Positions 6,174 to 13,945 of a DNA stretch of 25,963 bases are shown one piece after another. The position numbers were made by a program, and so were the translations under genes. Numbering within the stretch: the first letter of the stretch is position 1; each line of letters opens with the position of its first letter. Source of the DNA: an uncultured Muribaculaceae bacterium (GTDB lineage: Bacteria; Bacteroidota; Bacteroidia; Bacteroidales; Muribaculaceae); NCBI GenBank assembly GCA_947644475.1, contig CANRZQ010000007.1, forward strand, positions 1 to 25,963. The letters run 5' to 3'. Below the pieces are notes generated by a model. That model saw only the letters and a program-made list of their open reading frames with translations. It was not told where the DNA came from and ran no database searches.

Positions 6174-7364
6174 TTATTCCTCGAAGGTGATTATTTCCTG
6201 AGGGGAGCGTGTGATGGCTTCCATGTCGCCTGTGGAGTTTACGACGTAGGTGTTTTCGATGCCGACGGCGCCTATGCCGGGGATTACGAATTTAGGCTCG
6301 AGGGCTATGACGTTGCCTTCTTCAAGGATAGCCTTTGAGCGTGGGGCGATGACTGGAAGTTCGTTTATCTCGATGCCTACGCCGTGGCCCACGAATCCGG
6401 CGTGTTGGCGGTGGCCCATGAAGAAGGAGGCAAGCCCGGCATCCTCGGCCATCTTCACGGCGTGGTTGTAGAGGTCGGCTGCTGCTGCGCCTGGGCGCCC
6501 CATGCGGGCGAGTTCGCGGCATATGTCGATGGAGAGCCTGTGTGCGTCGAGAGCGCGGGCGTCGAGGGGGGCGGGCGCGAATGTGCGCGTCATATCGGTC
6601 ATGTAGCCTGTGAAATTGCCGTTCATGTCGATCATTACAGACATGCCGGGGCGGATTATCGTGCCGTCGGCGCCTACGGGAAGCGAGGGGTCGAGGCCCG
6701 CGCCGCCCATTGCAAAGTCGTAGGGCGACGGCGCGTCGGCGTTGTCGCCGGCGAGGATATTGCCCATGTATATCTCCATGTCTTGTCCGTTGACGCGGAA
6801 CTGCCCGAGGCATCCTTCAAGGCGAGCGACGCGCTCGATTTCGACCTGGAGCTCGATGTCGGACATGCCCGGGCGGAATAGCCGCGGAATCTTTCGGTAG
6901 ACGGCGTCGTGTTTTGCTCCGGAAACGCGCAGCATGCTCAGTTCGTGAGGCGTTTTCACGGCCCTGGCGGCCATCAGCGCTGTGCTTGCGTCGGCCAGGG
7001 ATGTGGCTCCGAGCGCGGCCTTCATTCTCAGGGCCATGGAGTAGGGCACGAGCGACAGTTCGAGCCCGAGCGCGTGCGGAATGTGGATGCCGGCGTCGGC
7101 AAGAGCCGGGGCAATGTTTTCGGGCTTGTGAATCCGCACTACGTTGTCGCCATGGAGCACGACGGGGCGTTTCACGAAGAAAACAGGGTCGACTGCCGTG
7201 TCGGCGCTGATATAGATGTAGCCGCAGAAGACGCGCCCTGTAAGGTAGTAGAGGTTGGCGTTTGTCTGCACTATGGCGGCTTCGATGCCGGCAGCCGTCA
7301 TGGCCTTGCGCAATTTGGATATGCGAAGGTTGAATTCGTCGGGAGATAGAAGGAGAAGTTGCAT
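6174..7364 (-). CDS. M24-family metallopeptidase (Xaa-Pro aminopeptidase-like)
   Basis: An aminopeptidase P-type enzyme that would cleave N-terminal residues before proline, or a related imidodipeptide. The start was chosen at the ATG at 7364, which overlaps the gldH stop by one base. A longer frame upstream only mirrors gldH. The resulting 396-residue protein has a creatinase-like N-terminal domain (about 9-150) and a pita-bread M24 domain. All five metal ligands are visible: D246, D257, H327 (GHGVG), E356 (ALEP) and E370 (GIENT). No signal peptide is seen, so it should be cytoplasmic. It is in the middle of the zapA–cca run, and its exact substrate is unknown. Confidence 0.88.
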   Translation of the reverse strand: MQLLLLSPDEFNLRISKLRKAMTAAGIEAAIVQTNANLYYLTGRVFCGYIYISADTAVDPVFFVKRPVVLHGDNVVRIHKPENIAPALADAGIHIPHALGLELSLVPYSMALRMKAALGATSLADASTALMAARAVKTPHELSMLRVSGAKHDAVYRKIPRLFRPGMSDIELQVEIERVARLEGCLGQFRVNGQDMEIYMGNILAGDNADAPSPYDFAMGGAGLDPSLPVGADGTIIRPGMSVMIDMNGNFTGYMTDMTRTFAPAPLDARALDAHRLSIDICRELARMGRPGAAAADLYNHAVKMAEDAGLASFFMGHRQHAGFVGHGVGIEINELPVIAPRSKAILEEGNVIALEPKFVIPGIGAVGIENTYVVNSTGDMEAITRSPQEIITFEE

Positions 7365-7834
7365 TATTCGTGCGTGGCGTTTTCGGGTGTGAGGATAAGG
7401 CCGATCTGCTCGATGCCGGTGACGGTGTCGACGCGCATTATATGCCGCACCTTTACCGGGGCGCCGGCTGCAATCGATACGGCGGGATATATTGTGTCGA
7501 TGCGTTGGTAACTTACGCCGATGCCCGAGCCGTACCACCGGCCGAAGGTATCGGCCAGACGGACGTCTACGGTGTCGACGCGGACAGTGTCGGCCTCGGG
7601 CAGGGTGATTTCGAGCCAGAGGTTGGAATAGGGGTAGCCGTTGGTGTGGCGGACGGCCACGGCGAGCGAGCCGTTGAGCGCGACAGAGTCGGCTTCGGAG
7701 CCGAAGAACCGTATCGTGTCGCCATAAGCCCAGCCGTCGGGGCTTAGCGGCGTGAAGTCGCTATGCTCCGACGAGGTGCAGCCTGCAAGGGCTGCCATGG
7801 CTATGGCCGATAATATTATCGGAACCTTATTCAT
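7364..7834 (-). CDS. gldH: GldH-family lipoprotein
   Basis: A 156-residue lipoprotein with a short signal peptide and lipobox LAGC, the lipidated cysteine being C19. The body has the family's beta-rich pattern (TPLSPDGWAYGDTIRFF early, a YPYSNLWLEI stretch in the middle). GldH was first described in Flavobacterium gliding motility, but homologues are widespread in non-gliding Bacteroidales and commonly follow a PSP1/ricT gene, as here (9-nt gap). The role in such organisms is not settled; a cell-envelope function is likely. The stop overlaps the start of the M24 peptidase gene by one base, so the genes are co-translated. Confidence 0.82.
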   Translation of the reverse strand: MNKVPIILSAIAMAALAGCTSSEHSDFTPLSPDGWAYGDTIRFFGSEADSVALNGSLAVAVRHTNGYPYSNLWLEITLPEADTVRVDTVDVRLADTFGRWYGSGIGVSYQRIDTIYPAVSIAAGAPVKVRHIMRVDTVTGIEQIGLILTPENATHE

Positions 7835-7843
7835 CGTGGGTCG

Positions 7844-9190
7844 CTAATTTTCAGGTTTTGGAGAGCCGGGGCCTTTGTCGGGACGCGGCCCTTTGGGGCG
7901 GTTGCGTTTTTTATTGCGGGGCTGCTGGGGAGCGTCGCCTTCGGCGCGCGGCTGCTTTTGGTCGGCGGCGGTTTTCTCGCGTCTTTCCTGCGGCTTCTCC
8001 TTGGGGCGGTCCTTGGGCCGGGCGTCACGCGGCTTATTGTTGTCGGAGCGGTTTTGGCCCGAACGTTTCTTTTTCTTCTTTTTGTCGAAGCGGGTAAGGT
8101 CGTCGTCGCCGAGGATGTCGCCGAACGCTTTTTTCTCCGGGGCCTTCTCGGCGCCCTCGGGCAGAAGCGTGAGCGGCTTTTCGCCCTGCTTGTTGAGTTC
8201 GATAATCTCAAAGGCGCGTGCGGCCGTGATGGTGACAAGGTTGGCGGCTATCGACTTGTCGGTGGAGTAAGTGATCTCGCGCTTGAATATGTCGGCCTTG
8301 AAGTAGAAATATGTATTGTCGGCCGTTTCGAGACGTATGTCGCGCGGGGGCAGGTGCTTCACGCTCTCGATGTAGGTCTCAACCTCGAAGTTGAGGCAGC
8401 ATTTGAGTTTGGCGCATTGTCCGGCGAGTTTCTGCGGGTTGAGCGAGATGTCCTGGAAGCGTGCGGCGGAAGTAGCCACCGACACGAAATTGGACATCCA
8501 CGACGAGCAGCACAGCGGACGGCCGCACGGTCCGATACCGCCGATGCGTCCGGCTTCTTGTCGCGCTCCGATCTGTTTCATCTCGATGCGCACCTTGAAA
8601 GTCTCGGCGAGCACCTTAATGAGTTGGCGGAAGTCGACGCGCTCGTCGGCTATGTAGTAGAAAATAGCCTTGTTGCCGTCGCCTTGATACTCGACGTCGC
8701 CTATTTTCATGTTCAGGCCGAGGCTTTCGGCAATTTTGCGCGAGCGTATCATAGTGTCGGTCTCGCGTGCGCGCGCCTCTTCGTATTTTTCTATGTCGGC
8801 CGGCTTGGCTTTCCGGAAAATGCGTTTAATCTCGGTGCCCGGCTTTATGTTGGCCTTGCGCATCTGCAAGTTTACGAGTGCTCCGGTGAGGGTCACGGTG
8901 CCAATGTCGTGTCCGGGAGAGGCCTCTACGGCCACGAGGTCGCCGATCTCAAGGGGGATGTTGGTGGAGTTGCGGTAGAACCCTTTTCGGGTGTTTTTGA
9001 ACTGCACCTCTACCATGTCGGAGTCGGCGTATCCGCCGGGGATGTCCTCGAGCCAGTTGAAGCAGTGGAGTTTATGCCGGGTCGACGGGTCCGACGCCGA
9101 GATAGAGCCTTCGGCCATGGGGGCCTTGTCGGGCTCTTCTTCGGGGATGTCGAGATCGTCGATGTCGGGAATGTCAATAATATCGTCCAT
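7844..9190 (-). CDS. ricT: PSP1-domain protein of the RicT/YaaT type
   Basis: RicT in Bacillus belongs to the RicAFT (YlbF-YmcA-YaaT) iron-sulfur complex, which works with RNase Y in mRNA maturation. This 448-residue protein has an acidic N-terminus (1-25), a PSP1 core (about 60-270) and the clustered cysteines C222, C227, C228, C259, C264 and C265, candidate cluster ligands. The last 80-100 residues form a disordered basic tail rich in K, R, P and Q (KKKKKK near 372), absent from the Bacillus protein as I know it and suited to RNA contact. The gene follows rny by 9 nt, which fits a shared role in RNA processing. No RicA or RicF homologue is in the window. Confidence 0.85.
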   Translation of the reverse strand: MDDIIDIPDIDDLDIPEEEPDKAPMAEGSISASDPSTRHKLHCFNWLEDIPGGYADSDMVEVQFKNTRKGFYRNSTNIPLEIGDLVAVEASPGHDIGTVTLTGALVNLQMRKANIKPGTEIKRIFRKAKPADIEKYEEARARETDTMIRSRKIAESLGLNMKIGDVEYQGDGNKAIFYYIADERVDFRQLIKVLAETFKVRIEMKQIGARQEAGRIGGIGPCGRPLCCSSWMSNFVSVATSAARFQDISLNPQKLAGQCAKLKCCLNFEVETYIESVKHLPPRDIRLETADNTYFYFKADIFKREITYSTDKSIAANLVTITAARAFEIIELNKQGEKPLTLLPEGAEKAPEKKAFGDILGDDDLTRFDKKKKKKRSGQNRSDNNKPRDARPKDRPKEKPQERREKTAADQKQPRAEGDAPQQPRNKKRNRPKGPRPDKGPGSPKPEN

Positions 9191-9199
9191 GGAGAGGGG

Positions 9200-10744
9200 T
9201 TATTTTGCGAACGATACGGAACGGGTCTCGCGGATAACGGTGATTTTCACCTGTCCGGGATATGTCATCTCGTCCTGGATGCGGCGTGCTATTTCGGTAG
9301 AGAGTTTTTCGGTCTCGGCATCGTCGATCTTGTCGGCTCCGACAATCACGCGGAGTTCGCGTCCGGCCTGGATTGCGTAAGTCTTGATTACGCCGGGATA
9401 CGACAGGGCGAGTTGCTCGAGGTCGTTGAGACGCTTGATGTAAGCCTCCACGATTTCGCGGCGTGCTCCGGGACGAGCGCCGGAGATGGCGTCGCACACC
9501 TGCACGATCGGGGCTAAGAGCGATGTCATTTCCACTTCGTCGTGGTGTGCGCCGATTGCGTTGCAGATTTCGGGCTTTTCCTTGTATTTTTCGGCGAGTT
9601 TCATGCCGAGCACTGCGTGCGGCAGTTCGGGCTCCTCATCGGGCACCTTGCCGATGTCGTGGAGCAAGCCGGCGCGGCGTGCTTTCTTGGGGTTGAGGCC
9701 GAGTTCAGATGCCATGATGGCGCAGAGGTTGGCAGTCTCGCGCGAGTGCTGGAGCAGGTTCTGGCCGTAGGACGAGCGGTATTTCATCTTGCCCACAAGG
9801 CGGATAAGGTCGGGGTGAAGGCCGTGGATGCCAAGGTCGATGGCGGTGCGCTTGCCGGTCTCGATGATTTCCTCCTCGATTTGCTTGCGCACTTTTGCCA
9901 CCACTTCCTCGATGCGTGCCGGGTGGATTCGGCCGTCGGCCACGAGCTGGTGCAGGGCGAGGCGTGCGATTTCGCGGCGCACGGGGTCGAAGCCGGAGAG
10001 GACGATGGCCTCGGGAGTGTCGTCGACAATGATTTCGATGCCTGTTGCGGCTTCGAGGGCGCGGATGTTGCGGCCTTCTCGGCCAATGATGCGTCCTTTG
10101 ATCTCGTCGGAGTCGATGTGGAATACCGTGACAGAGTTCTCGATAGCCGTTTCGGTGGCCACGCGCTGTATCGATTGCACCACGATGCGCTTAGCCTCTT
10201 TGTTGGCGGTCATCTTGGCTTCGTCCATGATGTCGTTGATGTAAGACGCGGCGGCTGTCTTGGCTTCGTCTTTGAGGCTCTGGATGAGTTTTTCCTTTGC
10301 TTCTTCCGACGACAGTCCGGAGATGTGCTCGAGTTCTTCCTGGGCGCGTGCGGTGAGTTTGTCGAGTTCGGCCTTGCGTGCTTCTGTGCGTGCGGCTTGC
10401 TCCTCGAGGCGGGTGCGCTGGGTGTCGATCTCGTTTTTTGCGCGCTGGTTCTCGCTCTGCTGCTGGTTGAGCTGGAGTTCGCGCTGCTTGAGTTTTGCCT
10501 CCACCGACTGAGCCTTTGAGAGGCGTTGGTTGGCCACTTTTTCGGCCTCGGAGGTGATTTTGAGCGCTTCTTCGCGTCCTTCGAGGATTTTTGTTTTTTT
10601 AAGGTCGTCGGCATCGCGCTGTGCTTCCTCTATGATTAGTTTGGCGCGGGTGCGGGCGAGGGAGCGCTGGATAAGCATCGTGGCGCCGGCTCCTGCGGCT
10701 GCGGCCACGACGATACAAATGATTATGATTAATATTTGTGACAT
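9200..10744 (-). CDS. rny: Ribonuclease Y
   Basis: RNase Y is a membrane-anchored endoribonuclease that initiates mRNA decay. The 514-residue protein has one N-terminal membrane helix (about 4-24), a long coiled coil (about 28-190), a KH domain with the GREG loop at 221-224 (GRIIGREGRN), and an HD domain with H362-D363 (LLHDIGK) and H400-H401-D402. Length is typical. It follows zapA after a 140-nt spacer and precedes ricT by 9 nt, an arrangement that pairs the nuclease with a probable specificity factor. The start at 10744 places the membrane helix right at the N-terminus, as in the family. Confidence 0.95.
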   Translation of the reverse strand: MSQILIIIICIVVAAAAGAGATMLIQRSLARTRAKLIIEEAQRDADDLKKTKILEGREEALKITSEAEKVANQRLSKAQSVEAKLKQRELQLNQQQSENQRAKNEIDTQRTRLEEQAARTEARKAELDKLTARAQEELEHISGLSSEEAKEKLIQSLKDEAKTAAASYINDIMDEAKMTANKEAKRIVVQSIQRVATETAIENSVTVFHIDSDEIKGRIIGREGRNIRALEAATGIEIIVDDTPEAIVLSGFDPVRREIARLALHQLVADGRIHPARIEEVVAKVRKQIEEEIIETGKRTAIDLGIHGLHPDLIRLVGKMKYRSSYGQNLLQHSRETANLCAIMASELGLNPKKARRAGLLHDIGKVPDEEPELPHAVLGMKLAEKYKEKPEICNAIGAHHDEVEMTSLLAPIVQVCDAISGARPGARREIVEAYIKRLNDLEQLALSYPGVIKTYAIQAGRELRVIVGADKIDDAETEKLSTEIARRIQDEMTYPGQVKITVIRETRSVSFAK

Positions 10745-10884
10745 ATAAAACTGATTTGTAAGCAGTTGGGGTTAATTACTAAGTTGTTTGTCCGTTAGAA
10801 AATGCGAAAGGCCACACGCTCCTCTGAGGTGGGGGAGTGCGGGGCCGTCATATAGACAGGTCTGATTGCCGGGTGGGGGGGATG
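10745..10884 (-). other. Structured zapA–rny spacer, possible RNA element
   Basis: On the minus strand, GGCCCCGCACTCC and GGAGCGTGTGGCC can pair as a 13-position stem with two mismatches and one G·U pair, around an 11-nt loop (about 10810-10846). Short complementary patches (TGTC/GACA) lie outside an internal bubble. It has no T tract, so it is not a simple terminator. In gammaproteobacteria 6S RNA lies next to zapA. A 6S-like or leader role for rny is only a possibility here, because the central-bubble fold is not convincing by eye. The spacer also carries G-runs on the plus strand. Confidence 0.3.
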
Positions 10885-11175
10885 TCAGCTTACACGCTGT
10901 ATTGCTTCGTCGAGAAATTTCTCGAAATCGCCGATGGCATCTTCGTTAGCCTCGACGCGTTCCACAAGTTCGTAGTAAAGTTTGGCATATTGATAAGTCA
11001 CCATTGCAAGCACTTCGTGGGGGGTGCGGTCGGAAAAGTCGTCGCACCAGCGGGCCCATACGGTGTTGATGTTTTTTTCGATTCGTCGCACCATCTCCTC
11101 GCGGTCGGGACGTATGTCCAGGCCGATAGGCGGTGTATCGGCAATGCGTATCGAGATATGTTGCGAATTTTTCAT
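10885..11175 (-). CDS. zapA: Cell division protein ZapA
   Basis: ZapA bundles FtsZ protofilaments at the division ring. The 96-residue protein begins with the ZapA head (ISIRIADTPPIGLDIRPDREE, in the place of the family's strand–helix start) and ends in a helical, coiled-coil tail. Length is normal. It lies 15 nt after a coiled-coil gene on the same strand, an arrangement I associate with Bacteroidales, and ahead of rny. Sequence identity to model ZapA proteins is low, as usual for this phylum. Confidence 0.8.
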   Translation of the reverse strand: MKNSQHISIRIADTPPIGLDIRPDREEMVRRIEKNINTVWARWCDDFSDRTPHEVLAMVTYQYAKLYYELVERVEANEDAIGDFEKFLDEAIQRVS

Positions 11176-11190
11176 CGGAAGTTATGGTGA

Positions 11191-11484
11191 TCAGTCGGTT
11201 AAGTCGGCAATGCAGCGGTCAATGTCCCGCACGAGATTTCGGATCATGGCGCGCGCCTGCTCCACTTGGTCGCGGTTTGGCGCGATAGTCGACACCACAC
11301 GGAGATATTCAAGGTCAACGCTCAGTTGCGCTATTTTCGCATTGGCTCTTGCCAGTTCCGTTTCAAGTTCGGCGATTCGGTCGTCCGCTTCATTCTTTTC
11401 CTTTATCAGCATGGTGTAGCGGTCGGCGAGAATCGAGGTTTTGGCCTTGATACGGGCGAATGTGCCGTGATAGTCGAAGTCCAT
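11191..11484 (-). CDS. Small coiled-coil protein upstream of zapA
   Basis: A 97-residue soluble protein, mainly one long helix. Heptad-rich sequence runs from about 25 to 65 (KNEADDRIAELETELARANA), with no membrane segment and no cysteine. I do not recognise the family by name. Its size, coiled coil and place as first gene before zapA suggest a divisome partner comparable in role to ZapB or FtsB, which is inference. The start was set at the ATG at 11484. A TTG three codons earlier is possible but would sit almost on the transcription start predicted from the promoter at 11501-11532. Confidence 0.7.
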   Translation of the reverse strand: MDFDYHGTFARIKAKTSILADRYTMLIKEKNEADDRIAELETELARANAKIAQLSVDLEYLRVVSTIAPNRDQVEQARAMIRNLVRDIDRCIADLTD

Positions 11485-11500
11485 TATCGTCAAATTTCCA

Positions 11501-11532
11501 CAAAATTACGTTAAAAATCCGAAACAGCCAAG
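11501..11532 (-). promoter_or_regulatory. Promoter of the coiled-coil–zapA–rny–ricT run
   Basis: Read on the minus strand, CTTG (11529-11532), a 20-nt spacer and TAATTTTG (11501-11508) fit the Bacteroidetes promoter. The start would fall near 11494, leaving a leader of about 10 nt. This is the only good promoter I see for the genes down to cca. Confidence 0.65.
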
Positions 11533-11656
11533 AAAACCCCGGAATATTTTGTTTTTGCCGTCATATTAAATTATTAATGCATCAATTTTGGATTGAAAAT
11601 TGTTAAAATGCAATAAAAAGGAAGCGATGGCGTTAAGATATTAAAAAGAAAGCAAT

Positions 11657-12805
11657 ATGGGTAAGGCTGAAATACTATTTGACGGCACGGCTTGCCAGCA
11701 GGAGCGCCCCGGGCATTTCCACGGGGGAGGCGAGTATGCCAAGTTTATTCTCGAACATGCCCTTGACGAGGGCTATCGCTTCGAGATGGTGCTTTACTCT
11801 CATTTTTTCAATGATGACAAACTTGCGGAACTGCTATCCCGTATGCCGTCTGATGCCGTGCATTATGTGTCGTCGAAACAGGAACTTTATAGTCTTGTCG
11901 ACAGCGGGGGCTATCGCCGCTTCTACACGGCCCTTCCCTATGGCTATTACGACTACCGCTGCGAGGCGCAGTTTGTGGGCGTGATTCATGGTTTGCGAAA
12001 AGTGGAACTCCCGTGGGATAAATATGCGTGGCGTGGTGAGAAACGCAGGCTGTTGAAAATTGGCGGGAGGCTCTTCCCCGAGGTGATGGCGCGCCTTGTG
12101 CGTGGCCGCACGCTGAAACAGTTCCGGCGGATACTTGGCATTCCCGGGGCAAAAATCATCACCGTGAGCGAACATTCCAAATATGCCATATTGAATTTTT
12201 TTTCCGATATTGCGCCTGAAAGAATAGAGGTGTTCTACTCTCCGTTTTCTCTCGAAGGGTTTGTGCCCTCTGATGCGTGCGGAGATTATTTCTTGCTCCT
12301 CAACGCAAAGCGTTTTGAGAAAAATGTGTATAGGGCAGTAAAGGTTTTCGACAGGCTCTTTTCGGAAGGCCGCCTCGAAGGCAAGACTGTGGTTATAACC
12401 GGCTGTGAGCCGGACGATATGGAGCAGATGGTTGAGAACAAGAGCCGGTTCCGTTTTTTGCCCTATGTGTCTTATGATGCCCTTGTCAGGCTTCACCGCG
12501 AGGCGTTCTGCTTTGTATATCCCTCGCTGAACGAGGGTTTTGGCTATCCTCCGTTGATGTCGATGGCATGTGATGTGCCGGTGATAGCCTCGTCGTCGAC
12601 AAGTATCCCCGAGGTATGCGCTGATGCTGCCGTGTATTTCTCTCCGGAGAATATCGATGATATGGCCAATCGTATTTTGCAGGTTTCGATGAACGAAGAA
12701 CTGCGGAATTCGTTGATTAAACGAGGGCGCGAGCGTGTGGGCGAACTTATGGCCCGGCAACAAGGTGCGCTTTCGGCTCATCTTGCGTCGCTTTTCATGT
12801 TGTGA
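11657..12805 (+). CDS. Family 4 glycosyltransferase
   Basis: A GT-B-fold glycosyltransferase of 382 residues, probably adding a sugar to a surface polysaccharide on the cytoplasmic face of the membrane. The N-terminal acceptor half has GGGEYAKF (residues about 23-30). The C-terminal donor-binding half has VSEHSKYAI, NAKRFEKN and the typical NEGFGYPPLMSMA...PVIAS stretch near residues 294-318, where the usual second glutamate of the E-x7-E motif is replaced by M or S. No membrane helix is seen. It opens a plus-strand sugar cluster with the epimerase gene 51 nt downstream. The donor and acceptor sugars cannot be told from sequence. Confidence 0.85.
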   Translation: MGKAEILFDGTACQQERPGHFHGGGEYAKFILEHALDEGYRFEMVLYSHFFNDDKLAELLSRMPSDAVHYVSSKQELYSLVDSGGYRRFYTALPYGYYDYRCEAQFVGVIHGLRKVELPWDKYAWRGEKRRLLKIGGRLFPEVMARLVRGRTLKQFRRILGIPGAKIITVSEHSKYAILNFFSDIAPERIEVFYSPFSLEGFVPSDACGDYFLLLNAKRFEKNVYRAVKVFDRLFSEGRLEGKTVVITGCEPDDMEQMVENKSRFRFLPYVSYDALVRLHREAFCFVYPSLNEGFGYPPLMSMACDVPVIASSSTSIPEVCADAAVYFSPENIDDMANRILQVSMNEELRNSLIKRGRERVGELMARQQGALSAHLASLFML

Positions 12806-12856
12806 TGGCAATAAAAAGCGCGCAGAAGCGTTAATTAGTGTGAAATAAGTTTTAAA

Positions 12857-13945
12857 ATGAAGATATTGGTGACAGGCGCGGCCGGGTTCATCGGCAGCAA
12901 TTTGGCATACAGTCTCGCGCAGAGAGGCGACACGGTGGTCGGAGTCGACAATATGAACGACTATTATGACCCGCGTCTGAAAAATGCGCGTCTGCGTAAT
13001 CTGTTCGGCATAGAGGTGTCGGGCGACGAGGCAGAGGTGCATCCTGCCACGGGCTTTGACACGTCGGCCCGGAAAGTGGCGCAGTTGCCGTATGGACAGG
13101 AAATCTGGTCGCCCCGGTTTCCGAATTTTCATTTTTACCGCCTCGACATAGCCGACCGCGAGGCGCTCCCCCGCCTTTTTGCCGACAAGGGCTTCGACGC
13201 AGTGGTCAACCTTGCCGCCCAGGCCGGCGTGCGTTACAGCATCACCAATCCCGAGGCATATGTCGATGCCAATGTTGTGGGCTTCCTGAATGTGCTCGAA
13301 TGTTGCCGTCATAATGCGATAAAGCATCTGGTGTATGCCTCGTCGTCGTCGGTCTACGGACTGAACGCCAAGACCCCTTTTTCCGAGGATGACGAAGTGA
13401 CGCGTCCGGCAAGCCTCTATGCGGCCACCAAGAAAAGCAACGAACTCATGGCTCATGCCTATGGCCAACTGTTCGGGCTGCCGTCGACGGGTCTGCGCTA
13501 TTTCACCGTCTACGGGCCGTGGGGGCGTCCCGACATGGCTCCGATGCTCTTTGCCAACGCCATTGCCAATGGCCGCCCGATAAAAGTGTTCAACCGCGGC
13601 GACCTGATGCGCGACTTCACATATATCGACGATATTGTCGAGGGCACTGTCCGCGCTCTCGACCGCACGCCCGCTCCAAATGCCGACGGTGTGCCCGTCA
13701 AGGTCTACAACATAGGATGCTCCCGCCCGGTGAAACTCATGGACTTCATCTCCGAACTCGAAGCCGCCCTTGGCGCCGAGGCCGTAAAAGAATATCTGCC
13801 CATGCAGCCGGGCGACGTGTATCAGACTTATGCCGACACGTCGAGGCTCGAAGCCGAGGTGGGCTATCATCCGTCGGTGTGCCTGCGCGACGGTATTGCC
13901 GAATTTGCCCGCTGGTTCCGTTCATCTGAAAACCCTCTTGCGTGA
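12857..13945 (+). CDS. NAD-dependent sugar epimerase, UDP-glucuronate 4-epimerase-like
   Basis: An extended short-chain dehydrogenase of 362 residues that most likely interconverts UDP-glucuronate and UDP-galacturonate for capsule or O-antigen synthesis. The NAD-binding GAAGFIGS lies at 7-14. The catalytic triad is visible as S163-S164 (ASSSSVYG), Y188 and K192 (YAATK). The DNMNDYYDPRLK stretch after the second strand is characteristic of the CapI/WbnF-type UDP-glucuronate epimerases. An insertion at about 52-90 makes it slightly longer than the usual 335-345 residues. It follows the glycosyltransferase gene by 51 nt. Its stop codon overlaps the possible GTG start of the nuclease gene behind it. 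Confidence 0.88.
   Translation: MKILVTGAAGFIGSNLAYSLAQRGDTVVGVDNMNDYYDPRLKNARLRNLFGIEVSGDEAEVHPATGFDTSARKVAQLPYGQEIWSPRFPNFHFYRLDIADREALPRLFADKGFDAVVNLAAQAGVRYSITNPEAYVDANVVGFLNVLECCRHNAIKHLVYASSSSVYGLNAKTPFSEDDEVTRPASLYAATKKSNELMAHAYGQLFGLPSTGLRYFTVYGPWGRPDMAPMLFANAIANGRPIKVFNRGDLMRDFTYIDDIVEGTVRALDRTPAPNADGVPVKVYNIGCSRPVKLMDFISELEAALGAEAVKEYLPMQPGDVYQTYADTSRLEAEVGYHPSVCLRDGIAEFARWFRSSENPLA

Noticed and set aside
7365..7538. 58-codon N-terminal extension of the M24 peptidase
   Set aside because: It lies wholly inside gldH, is full of H, R and P, and the ATG at 7364 gives the normal family N-terminus.
7958..9517. 519-codon plus-strand frame opposite ricT and the end of rny
   Set aside because: Shadow of conserved minus-strand genes; it crosses the ricT–rny junction and has no recognisable domain.
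11834..13870. 678-codon open frame on the minus strand across the first glycosyltransferase and the epimerase gene
   Set aside because: It is antisense to two clearly recognised genes, has no family resemblance, and shows the H/R/A-rich composition expected from reading GC-rich codons backwards.
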